From Thinopyrum elongatum (Eukaryota > Streptophyta > Magnoliopsida > Poales > Poaceae): DNA of 64,000 nt. A program made the translations under genes and the position numbers. The notes beneath the pieces were generated by a model. The model searched no databases. It was not told the DNA's origin and was given only the letters and a program-made list of their open reading frames with translations. Positions 48,501 through 57,965 of this stretch are shown in pieces; the first letter of the stretch is position 1, and each line of letters opens with the position of its first letter. The stretch is from positions 55,284,854-55,348,853 of the forward strand of contig CM022302.1 in the NCBI GenBank assembly GCA_011799875.1. Reading direction: 5' to 3'.

Positions 48501-49094
48501 ACATTCTACACGGAGGCCAAAGATATGGACAGTGATGATCAGAACTCAAGGGTGACAATGGAATGCATGACCGGCAGCAACAACGGCGCAACTGAGAGAT
48601 TTTACGGAAGGGTCGAGGAGATCTGGGAGCTTGACTACTCTGGACTGCACAAAGCGACGATGTTCCGTGTCAGATGGGCTAAGAATGTCGAAAGAGAAAA
48701 CCGGTATTTCAATACCCTGACTATACCCGACGCCAAGAGCAGTACCGTGAACGCTGTCGCAAAAAACGAGCCATGGGTACACGCTAAGCACGTGACACAA
48801 TGCTTCTTCATAACCGACCCGTGAAATCCCAGCTGTGTTGTCGTGAGGAGAGGCAAAAGGAACATCATTGGAATGGATGGAGTCACAAACAAGGAAGACT
48901 ACGACCAGTACGGCAACCCAATGAGGGAAGATGATGATGACGATGAAGTATCCGTCAAAAGAAGAATCAATACTACATTACCTAAGAAAGATTGTACTCC
49001 ATCGAAAAGGAAAAGTCACAATGAGGGGCTCAATTATTCTTCAACGAACAAGAAGGGAAAGAAGCTCACTCAAAAACGAAAACGTCGACGCTGA
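45562..49094 (+). pseudogene. tnp2 transposase of CACTA D, near complete
   Basis: ATG at 45562 (MVSGTMVDRWLRSAVQDM), chosen over the in-frame ATG at 45481, which lies in the repeat arm. Domains in order: transposase-associated N-terminus (LCPCRRCKGRV at about 45645-45670), acidic Gly/Glu-rich linker (45760-45975), Transposase_21 with CINDCIIYRKEHAEKTSCPVC and later VCHGYCGCTQCMDD and KSHDCHVMMT, DUF4218 (FFDVMVHLCVHIVDDLIDLG), DUF4216 (YQAYDVNGYTFYTEAKDMDS, then FYGRVEEIWELDYSG), and a basic tail KKLTQKRKRRR. Disruptions: TAG 46483-46485, one-base loss in a C-run near 46730, TAG 47706-47708, TGA 48204-48206 and TGA 48822-48824. Two of the TAGs are CAG in copy C. Length and order are those of intact tnp2; this copy makes no full protein. 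Confidence 0.9.
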
Positions 49095-49103
49095 GGAACC
49101 GTT

Positions 49104-49240
49104 ATTGGTCAAATGATGTAATATATATGTTCCTATTTTGTGTACACACTTAACCGTTATGCATGGGTCAAATGATGTAATATATATGTTCCTATTTTGT
49201 ATACATACTTAACCGTCAAATGATGCAGTATATATCGCCT
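49104..49240 (+). repeat. Duplicated 3' flank of D tnp2
   Basis: TCAAATGATGTAATATATAT plus GTTCCTATTTTGT occurs twice in tandem, with a shorter third copy (TCAAATGATGCAGTATATAT). AT-rich, likely 3'UTR. Confidence 0.85.
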
Positions 49241-49364
49241 TACTTATATACATTGTATCACCTTCCCTTTGTTCCTGCTCTCGGGAAAAGTGGGAAAAGA
49301 AAAGAAAAGGAAAAGAAGAAAAGAAAAGGAAAAAAATATAAGAAACAAACAGGAGCTATAGCTA

Positions 49365-49497
49365 GTCAAAATAGCAGTAGCGCCGTTTGGAGAAACGCGC
49401 TATAGCTACCTCTAATAGCAGTAGCGCTTCTCAGCAAAACGCGCTATAGCTAACTTAGCTATAGCGCGTTTTGAGGTAACGCGCTACTGCTATGTTG
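49365..49497. repeat. Internal block of subterminal-type repeats, element D
   Basis: AGCAGTAGCGC, ACGCGCTATAGCTA and GCGCTACTGCTA motifs between tnp2 and the TNP1 leader, 4.9 kb from the left terminus and 6 kb from the right. Confidence 0.88.
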
Positions 49498-49499
49498 AC

Positions 49500-49815
49500 T
49501 TAATCCGCCTCGGCGGGCTTCCCGCCTCTGTTTCTTCCCCCAAATCCCCACTCTCTCTTCTCCCCCCTCGTTGCCGCCGAAGCCCGTGCCCTCGCCGCGC
49601 CCCCGACCTCGCCGGTGTCCTGCCCTCGCCCCCGACCCCGGCACTCGCCCCCGACCCCTGCGACCTCGCCCTCGCCCCGACCCCACCCCCGACACGACAC
49701 GCCACGCCTCCCACCTCTGCTTCCTCCCCTCCAAACCTCAGCCGTCGTCGGGCCTGCCTCCTCGCCCCTGCACCCTCTGTAAGCCCCCCACCGCTCCTCC
49801 TCTCTCTGCTAGCTA
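49500..49815 (+). promoter_or_regulatory. GC-rich leader of the TNP1-like transcript, element D
   Basis: CCCTCGCC/CCCCGACC-rich block ending in CACCCTCTGTAAGC, which offers a splice donor. It is followed by 570 bp of AT-rich sequence (49816-50386) with no gene, probably a 5'UTR intron. Confidence 0.45.
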
Positions 49816-50386
49816 GGGTTCTTTGGTTAATTTACTTAGGTTTTAGTTAGGGCCGTATGTTAATTAGGTTATCTATTTAGTTATGAATTTAGCTAGGTAT
49901 CAAACTAGTAGGTTAATTTGGCTATATATTATGAAGTCTAGGTGCATTTTGAACCCTAGTTAGTATGAACCTTAGTTAGGATTAACCCTAGTTAGTATGA
50001 ACCCTAGGTTTCAAATTAGGGCAGAAATTTAGGGTTAGGTGTTTTAGGTGTAGTTAAGAGAAAAAACATAATTTATTATATAGGTTTCTTGCATTTTTTA
50101 GTTTAAGCAATTGTTGCTATTTAAAAAAACAGAATTAGTATTAACCCTAGTTAAAGCAAAAATTTTTAGTTTCAAACTTAGGTAGGCTGAATTTAGTTTC
50201 AAATATTGTGAAGAAATATGACTTTAGTTCTTCAAGTTCTATATTTTTCTTCCTTTTATATGCAAATTTGAAGTGGACATGTGATATGTGGACATGTGAT
50301 TTGGACATGTCATATATGGACATGTGATGTTTTGGACATGTCTTATTTGGAAAATGATGATTATGTGCAGGGTAAATGATCCGAGT

Positions 50387-50570
50387 GGCCTATGTTTCGC
50401 CGGAATGTTGATTCATTTCCATTCTGGTGAATTTCAGGCGCTCGATATGTCCACTTGTTAGCAAAGGTCATGCCGAAATTTTCCGTGAATTTTGGCATGA
50501 CTTGTGCTAGAAAGTAGGCATATCGAGTGCCGGGATTTGCTGGGAAACGGCATTTCGGCAAACATAGATC
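50387..50570. ncRNA. Foldback upstream of TNP1-like gene, element D
   Basis: GGCCTATGTTTCGCCGGAATG at the left pairs with the right-end CATTTCGGCAAACATAGATC region. The apex is between GTCATGCCGAAATT and AATTTTGGCATGAC near 50480. It ends 68 nt before the TNP1 ATG. Confidence 0.72.
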
Positions 50571-50638
50571 TTTTTTTATTACATTTCTCATTTTTTTATA
50601 GTTTTAGAATTAAACGAGGAGACTTAATCATAGGAAAC

Positions 50639-53600
50639 ATGTCGAACAACGAACAAACCAGGCCTTCTGACCAAGATGCAGACGAGATGGATTATGAGGG
50701 TGAACAACAGTACCTCGACTTTTTGTCCGCTAAGCACAGTCAAGGTTTGCAGGTTGGCCTCGATGATGGTACTGACACCGACATCGACACCGACGGCGTC
50801 GGCACCGTTGACGGCGCCGAGACTGGCAGGGAAGATACTGGCAGGGAAGGTACCGGCGCCGATGCCGCTCCCAAAAAGAAGAAGCAGAAGAAGCAGAGGA
50901 TATGAAAACCTAACAAACTCGGCATCGGACGACTGGTGATCACAAAGATGGCCCCTGGCAAGTTTGAGCCATTAGAGCCGGAAGAACCTCGCAAGTGCTA
51001 TGGGAACCAAGTAGGATGCATCCTACGGGAATGCGCGAGCATCAACGACGATGACTTAAGGAGTAAAGAACATTCGAGGCAGTTGCTCCTGACGAAGTTG
51101 CATAAGAGATTCAAGTTCCCCGACCGGGATGATAGCATAGAACAACTGTGGGATGATCCGAAGATGAAAAAGATTAACAATCACGCCATGGGCATGTTCA
51201 GCAATGATTTGGCCTCCGGGAAAGGGAGGGTGAAACGAGTTATTGAGGCTGAGGAACCCCTGTCCAAGATTCTGGAGGAAAATCTGACACTTACGGAAGA
51301 GGAGTTCGAAAAGTTGAAGGACACTTGCGCTATCGAGGGAGCCAAGGCTAAGGTTGCGAAATTCAAGAGCCTTCAGCAAAGGAACACGGGGAAGCATTGC
51401 CTCGGAAGCCGTGGCTACCTTGGCAAAAGGCCCACATGGGATAAGGAGGACGCGGAACGTGAAGCCGCTGGTCTCCCAGACCCCTTCGCGAAGTTCACCA
51501 ACCCCTTGGAGCGTGACTTCATCAGGGCCCACTACAAGTGGGACAAGGAAAAGAAGGTTTTTTACACGGACCCGATCATGAGGAAATTGATTAGAATACT
51601 GGTAATTATTCTTTTACCACCTTACATTTAGCTTTTGATCAAGTCGACTACACATTCGTAAATGGTTCATGTTTCTTCTACAGGAGAAACAACACCAGCT
51701 TGCAGCCGAAAGCCCTACTTCACCGATGAGGCCCAAGTGGGAAACCCCTCTCAACTGGGCCTTGAACGAACTTAAGCGACTCCCTTTGGGCCAGCGGCCG
51801 CAATATGGACGTGTGCACGGCACCGGAGACGGCGCCACGTGGAAGGTGTTTTACAACGACGGCCTGGAGGCCAAGAAGCAGAAAAAGAAGTTTAGTCAGG
51901 CGGACATCAACGAGAAGGTGAAGATTGCGTTCGAGAAAAAAGCAGCTGAGGACGCGAAAAAAGCAGCCGAGGAGAAAAATGAGTTGCTACAGCAGGTAGT
52001 CGATGCAGCTCTACATGCCTGCATAAATGATTTTGCTACTAACTTGATCCCGGCTATCATCAAATGGACGAAGGAAAATCCAGACAAGACGGTACATGAT
52101 TTCCCCATGACCAGTTTCATCGGGAGCAACTCGGTGAACAACACCACCGCACCATCATCTGCTCACACAACCGGGCCCGCACCGGCACCTGCTCATAGCA
52201 GCCCGTCCTCAGTCTCTGGCACGCTAGCCGGGCCTTCGTCTTTGGCTAAGCTCGAGGCCCCTATGGTAATTACATGTCGCACCAACATATATCTAGAATA
52301 TTCCATTTTCGTTGCCTTTCGGATGTTTTACGCCGCAGACATGCGTTTGCAGGCCGACGAAACCCCGTGCACCGTACTCTACTTGTTCAAAGGCCAGAAG
52401 GTGGACGTGGGAAAGGCGGTGATAACGAAGCCCTTGGAACTCACGTTCCACGGCCAGCCGATGCCCCGTGGGCACTTCAGGGTTACCTTGTCGAGTGTGA
52501 AATCGGGGCAGTTGGATTTTCCTCCTCTAGTATGGCTAGGTAGAGAGGACGATGAGACCCCGCCGCGGATTGGAAACTGCAAGGGTTTGGTTCTGCTATG
52601 GCCGAAGAATCTTCTTCGTCTGGAGCCGGCCGAGAGCACACCAATAACCACACATCAAGAAGCAGGTACGAACACCACCACCCCGCCTACGCAATTACCA
52701 GCGCCTGTAGTGCCGGGTGAGAGCGGCGGACGACATGATGAAGGGGGTCAAATAGTGGCTGATGTAATCGCCCCCGTAGAACAAAGTACGCATGATGAGA
52801 TGGAGGATGACCCTCTTCAGTTCCTCAATACAGGCGCCTATGACGGTGACTTAGATATGATGAGTCAGCCATATGACGACTCGGGCTATCAGCATGCTGA
52901 CGAGGATATGGATGATCTGCTCGGGGAGGAACGTCCTAGCAGGGATTGCAAGAAGTCTCTCTTCATGCAATCCTCACAGGACACGCCTGAAGATGCCGCC
53001 TCAACACAGGCTCAACTCGAGGGTCGTACAGTGTTTAGCCCGACAACACTGGGGCAGGGGTTAAGGAAGGGTCTGGAAGGTCAGCTCATGAAAAAGGAGA
53101 GGAAGAGACCGGGGAAGAGAGGCTCTTCTTCCTACAAACAAGCCAGAGCACATACCAGCCAGACGGCGGATTTTGAAGAGCGTGTACCTGTCAAAGGTGC
53201 GGCCATGTTCCATGTCACGGGCGAGCCGATGCTACCACCGAAACCGCTGGAGGCAATATTAGGGGATCGCAGGCGACTGCACGACCATGTGCTGTCGACT
53301 GAGAAAAGCCTACTAGCCTCAAAGGATCCAGGACTTCCGACATACGCGGCTCGTGTGCCTGAGGGGAAGTGCTACGTCGATACACGGCCCGCGGAGGTGT
53401 TCTCTCTATGGTTTGAGCATATCTTCGAGATGTTTCTGACAAGGCGGCTCGATTTTACAATCGTTCGCCTTTTCGCGCTACATATGAGCTCTGTCATGAA
53501 GAGAGAAGAAGTCTCGCAAATCTGTGTGGTGGATCCATACTACATGCACGAGTCCTTCTTGAATCTCAGCGACTTTGTGCGTAAAACTGCTAGGGAGTAC

Positions 53601-54319
53601 GGCAAAAACTTCATGCTACAGAATAAGGAGCAGGTAATTTTCCTCCTGCCTTATCATCCAAAGTAAGTCAGTGCCGGACAACCCTTTCGTACATTTCAAT
53701 CATTCCTTCTCACTCATATGGAGAATAATTTGAGGTGTTTTTTCCCCGCAGCAACGAGCGCGCCGTCCTTATCATTCTTTACCCGCGAGTCTCCCACGCC
53801 GTGTATTTCGACCCTACTAGAGACTACGAGATGAAGGACTACACCCACGTAATGAATATTCTAGATGATGCTCTCCAAGGCTTCAGCTTGAGGGGTGGCT
53901 ACCTGCAGATCAGGAAACAAAGGAACAAGAAACCGGGTTTCCCGCATAAAACTAACTTCAGCTGCATCCATGTCCCAAAACCAAGCAAGAATGATGGATT
54001 CTACCTCCTCCATCTCATGATGGAGTTCAGAAGGGATCACCAAAAGCTTCGCATGACAAGCAGAAATGATGATCATATCCGCAAGTGGGTAGAATCTCAT
54101 GGAGAAGCGGATTATAAACTTAGAGATGACTTCTTTCGCATCCAGAGGGACATTGCGACGATCATCATGAAAGAAGTCGTCGAAGAGAAGGGGATGTTCC
54201 ACCACGGCCCTATATCACGAGCTGACGTCCGAACTCGCATAGGCATGCAATGTTAGGACCTCACGCCGTTCAAGAAGCTAGGGTCCATCCTCGATGATAT
54301 GGAAGGATGGAACATCTAG
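50639..54319 (+). pseudogene. TNP1-like CACTA protein of element D, four exons, inactive Ulp1-like C-terminus
   Basis: ATG 50639 (MSNNEQTRPSDQDADEMDYE). Exon 1 to 51601 with TGA at 50903-50905; donor GTAATTATT. Exon 2 51684-52265. Exon 3 52339-53662; donor GTAAGTCAG. Exon 4 53752-54319, acceptor TTTTCCCCGCAG, with TAG at 54254-54256. Exon 1: acidic N-terminus, Lys-rich KKKKQKKQRI, then the En/Spm-type region GNQVGCILRECASIN, LLLTKLHKRFKFPDRDD, GLPDPFAKF. Exon 2: coiled coil (Lys/Glu-rich, about 51880-51990) and a Pro/Ala linker. Exon 3: beta-rich domain with KGQKVDVGKAVITKP, acidic linker, NLS-like KKERKRPGKRG, and DFTIVRLFALHMSS. Exon 4: LYPRVSHAVYFDPTRD and KNDGFYLLHLMMEF; the C48 catalytic His and Cys are replaced. 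Intron 2 is in frame and stop-free, so retention would add 24 codons. Confidence 0.85.
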
Positions 54320-54432
54320 TGATTTATGATGCCGATGATGATGATATGTGTCGGTTGAACTTGTATAGTTTCTGTAGCGATGAAACTTTGTGATGTCCAT
54401 GGTCTCTGCCGAACTTGCGTAATGCTACTTTG

Positions 54433-54525
54433 TTAGTTTGGGTACGATGACCTGCATACCTCTAGTTAATTAGTTTGGGTACGATGACCTGCATACCTCT
54501 AGTTAATTAGTTTGCGTACGATGAA
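54433..54525 (+). repeat. 37-bp tandem repeat in 3' flank of D TNP1-like gene
   Basis: TTAGTTTGGGTACGATGACC starts at 54433 and 54470, with a third partial unit (TTAGTTTGCGTACGATGA) at 54507; the period is 37 bp. Confidence 0.9.
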
Positions 54526-54669
54526 ACTGCGTTGATTATTTGTATGTTTACTATATGTTGCATCTAGTTGCTAACCCTTTCTTTTTCGTGTTGCTCAAGT
54601 ATATTTTGTTGCATATGATTATACATTCTCTTGATGAAGATGCATCTCTATCAGGTACCTAGATTCTTG

Positions 54670-55008
54670 ATGGCAAAGAAGCAGTGCTATGTCGTGTATA
54701 AAGGGAAGGTTCCGGGAGTGTACGACGAGTGGCCTGAGTGTTAGGCGCAAGTGGAGGGGGTCTCGGGCGCCAGCCATAAAGGCTTCAAAAGCAGACAAGA
54801 AGCAGAAACTAGTTACTTGAGGTTCACGCTAGCGCGAGAGAGGACTCATAACCGCCGCCTCATGTACTGCATAGTTCCGCTCTCACTCATAGTGATAGGT
54901 CTTCTTGCGTATACCATTGTTTACATGGATGATGATGTAGTTGCAAGTATTCGAGACTTGTATCGCTATTTTCGAGATGATGACGAGAGACCACTTTGTG
55001 TTGGATGA
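54670..55008 (+). pseudogene. Viroplasmin/HBD protein with C-terminal membrane segment, element D (one nonsense codon)
   Basis: ATG 54670 reads MAKKQCYVVYKGKVPGVYDE, then WPEC, a TAG at 54742-54744 (codon 25; CAG in C at 24146-24148), then AQVEGVSGASHKGF and TSYLRF. This is the RNase H1-type hybrid-binding fold (about residues 4-50), only with the stop inserted. It is followed by basic ERTHNRRL, a hydrophobic MYCIVPLSLIVIGLLAYTIV helix (about residues 70-90) and an acidic tail DDDERPLCVG, so a single-pass tail-anchored topology is likely. Lies 350 bp after the TNP1-like stop and is not an extension of it. A product would start only by reinitiation after the TAG. The function in the element is unknown. 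Confidence 0.8.
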
Positions 55009-55169
55009 TGATTATGATGATGACATGATTTGATGAGACTTTTTGTATGTATATGCTATGATTACATTTGTATGTGTATGATGATGACATTTGTATGTGC
55101 TAAAGATTATTGTATAAAGCCTGTTCAAATACAAAACAAATATGCAGAAAAAAAATCAAAAACTAATAA

Positions 55170-55465
55170 AACTAGCAGCAGCGCGGCTTAACCCAAAGCG
55201 TTGCAGCTATTAGCAGCAGCACGTTGCTGCAAAGCACGCTACTGCTACCGAAGTATAGCAGTAGCGCGGCTCAACACAAAGAGCTGCAGCTATTAGCAGT
55301 AGCGCGTTGCCGTGGAGCACGCTACTGCTACCGAAGTATAGAAGTAGCACGGGCCAACACGCGCTACTGATACAGGTTAGCTGTAGCGCCGTATCAGTAG
55401 CGCGGGACCCCGCGCTACTGATATACCTAAAACCCGTGCTACTGCTAGGGTTTTCCATAATAGTG
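55170..55465. repeat. Right subterminal repeats and TIR of CACTA D
   Basis: AGCAGCAGCGCGG, GCACGCTACTGCTA and related units in both orientations; ends CCATAATAGTG. Confidence 0.92.
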
Positions 55466-56490
55466 AACATTGACGTGATGCACACTGAAAAGAATATCGC
55501 CGAGGCCCTTTTTGGTACATTGTTCGGCATAGAGGGGAAGTCAAAGGATAACTGGGTATGTGGTTTGCTTCATGATTCATGCAATTTCAATCTTCATGCT
55601 AGCTTGAGCCCTTAACTAATATTTTGTTCCTCTCTTTTAGGCACGACACAACAAGAAGGAGGTGCCACCGGTGCTCGACCTCTATGCCATGGCCCATACT
55701 GCTCCGTACAAGAAGGCCAAGGCATTCTCTGAGTCTGACCTCGATCATGCAGAGAGCTTCATCAACATCTCCTCCCACAACAAGCTCGTGAGGTACAGAG
55801 ACGTTGGGAAGACGAGGAAAGGGGAGGACTTCTACCCGAGCCAGAGTCCTTATGATCCAGAGTTCATGACGATATCTGGTGGCGGGAGGTACCATGGCTC
55901 GGTAGCCATTGGGGATGGACTGATACGTTGTCCTAGAACTCTCCCGGAGATAAAGAAGCGCCAGACGAGCTCCGATCCTGAGATAAGGCCTCGTCCACGG
56001 CCAATGGAGCTCACCATCGAGGCTAGGGCCCAGGAGCTTCTGGCGGAGGCCAACAGGCAGGCGGCGGAGAGGGAGAGGGACATGGAGGAGAGGATGGCTA
56101 GGCTATTGGAGGAGGAGAGGAACCGGAATGACGCGTTTCACCGGGCCCTATATGAGCTCCTCGTGGTAAGTTTCTCCTACATATTAGACAAATCATGCAC
56201 GTAATGTTCGTTTCATTACTAACTAATATGACTGACTTGTGAAAACAAAATGTGCAGTCCGTGTGCTAGAGCAACGGTCAGACCCATCCGCCGATGCCCC
56301 AGATTAGTATAGCGCCCACGTTGAGTTTCATTTGAATGGTCATTAGTTACTAGTATTCACATTTGATTTACATCAAGCTAATGAGACATTGCAAATGATC
56401 TTTGGTGCAGCATGCCTCCCGACAAGCATTGACCGATCCTTCTCCGTCTGGCACTGGCACAACACCGATTGGTCCTTCACCTCCGTGATG
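55466..56490 (+). pseudogene. Fused remainder of CACTA G genes: tnp2 piece joined to En/Spm TNP1-like exons
   Basis: 55466-55560 continues tnp2 (NIDVMHTEKNIAEALFGTLF), interrupted by D immediately upstream, then loses similarity. After an AG acceptor (CTCTCTTTTAG) an exon at 55641-56165 reads RHNKKEVPPVLDLYAMAHTA ... YRDVGKTRKGEDFYPS ... SGGGRYHGSVAIGDGLI, the conserved Transposase_24-type (Ptta/En/Spm) region. It ends in a coiled coil rich in Glu/Arg (AERERDMEERMARLLEEERN). Donor GTAAGTTTC at 56166. Short downstream exons (about 56257-56312, 56405-56490) contain a stop (SVC*). The C-terminal half of tnp2 and the N-terminal half of the second gene are missing, so a deletion fused the two. Confidence 0.75.
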
Positions 56491-56544
56491 ATGGTAAGTT
56501 TTCCCAAGTGTTTTGCTTAACAAATGCATACTTAGCTTAAGAAA

Positions 56545-57520
56545 TGACCTATTTAGCTGCAAAATGACCTATACTTAGCTTATTTTCCTCGAAAATGACA
56601 TAATAACCTTACTTAGCTCCAAAATGACATATTTTACCTAGGATAGCTATAAAATGACCTACACTTAGCATTTTTTCCTCCAAAATGACTTAATATGCTT
56701 AGTTAGCTAAAAAATGGCATAACTACCTAGGATAGCTCAATAATGATCTATACTTAGCTTAGCTAGTTCATTTATGACATAATGAGCTTACTTAGGTAAA
56801 AAAATGGCATAATAACCTTGGTTTAGCTCCAAACTTTCATATAATTAGTTTATTTTCCTCGAAAATGACAAAATAACCTTACCTAGCTCCAAAATGACCG
56901 ATTTTAACTAGGATGGCTCTAAAATGACGTACACGTACCATTTTGTCCTCCAAAATGAATAAATATGCTTAGTTAGCTCCAAAATGGCATAACTATCGAG
57001 GTTAGCTCAAACATGACCTATACTTAGCTTCTTTAGTGCATTTATGACATACTTAGCATACTTAGGTAAAAATGGCATAATAACCTTGGTTTAGCTCTAA
57101 ACTGTCATATCATTAGTTTATTTTCCTCCAAAATGTCAAACTAACCTTACCTAGCTCCAAAATGACCGATTTTAACTAGGATAGCTCTAAAATGACCTAC
57201 ACCTACCGTTTTGTCCTCTAAAATGAATAACTATGCTTAGTTAGCTCAAAAATGGCATAACTACCTAGGTTAGCTAACAAATGACCTATACTTAGCTTCT
57301 TTAGTTCATTTATGAGATACTTAGCATACTTAGGTCAAAAATGGCATAATAATCTTGGTTACCTCCAAAATGACATATACTTAGCTTATTTTCCTCGAAA
57401 ATTACATAATAACATTACTAAGCTCCAAAATGACCTATTTACCTAGCTTAGCTCTAAAATGATGTACACTTAGCAAATTTACCTAGCTTAGCTAAAAAAT
57501 GGCATAATTACCTAGGTTAC
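56545..57520 (+). repeat. 268-270-bp tandem repeat, about 3.5 copies, CACTA G
   Basis: AGCTCCAAAATGAC recurs at 56615, 56885, 57153 and 57421. Each unit is itself made of short variants of CTCCAAAATGACCTA and TTAGCTTA. It lies in the 3' noncoding or intronic part of G. Confidence 0.9.
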
Positions 57521-57628
57521 CTTAGAAGAAGAAGAACATAAAGAAGAGGAGAAAAAGAAAGAGAAGAAAAATTCTTCTTCTTCTACTTCTTCTTCTTCTA
57601 GTCTTCTTCTTCTTCTTCTTCTAACTTT
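57521..57628. repeat. GAA/CTT microsatellite foldback
   Basis: A purine run (AGAAGAAGAAGAAC) is directly followed by a pyrimidine run (TTCTTCTTCTTCT), able to fold back on itself. Confidence 0.9.
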
Positions 57629-57965
57629 CTTCTCACCCAATTTGCAGATTTGCTTTAGATCACGGAAGCTTGCGTTGATGGAGTCTACTCTTCTCCTTGT
57701 CCATCCTTTTTGTTTTGATTTTGTAGGTTGAACAATGTGAAACTTGCTACCTATATATGTATGTATGGATGAAACCATTGTATGCTTGTTGTTGGATATA
57801 TGTTGGCTATATATATATGTTGGATATTGACTTTTGAGTTGGTATGTATATGTGTTGGATGATCATATCCATATGGCAGGGATATGTATGCTTGTTGAAA
57901 GTATTTTCAACTGTATATATATATATGTGAAATTGATGGAATTTAAGAAAAAATAGAAAAAACAG
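57629..57965. other. AT-rich end sequence of CACTA G
   Basis: TATATGTGTTGGAT-type repeats, likely 3'UTR. No gene seen. Confidence 0.5.

Larger units (their letters stand above)
44483..55465 (+). mobile_element. CACTA element D, 10,983 bp, structurally complete
   Basis: The left end is CACTACTAGGGAAAACC at 44483. The right end is the reverse complement of CACTATTATGGAAAACCC at 55465. AAC flanks both ends (44480-44482, 55466-55468). It is inserted within a codon block of G's tnp2 (HNIDVMH). Contents on plus: tnp2 (45562-49094), internal repeat block, leader, foldback, TNP1-like (50639-54319), viroplasmin-TM ORF (54670-55008), right repeats. Only one frameshift and a handful of stops disable it, making it the best reference copy of this family here. 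Confidence 0.95.

Noticed and set aside
52266..52338. Intron 2 of D TNP1-like as coding sequence (665-codon continuous ORF)
   Set aside because: GT/AG borders and alignment with C and B support an intron; its open frame is probably chance, though retention cannot be excluded.
55662..56204. Independent host gene with coiled coil
   Set aside because: The YRDVGKTRKGEDF and SGGGRYHGSVAIGDG motifs are those of En/Spm Transposase_24-type proteins and the exon lies within CACTA G.
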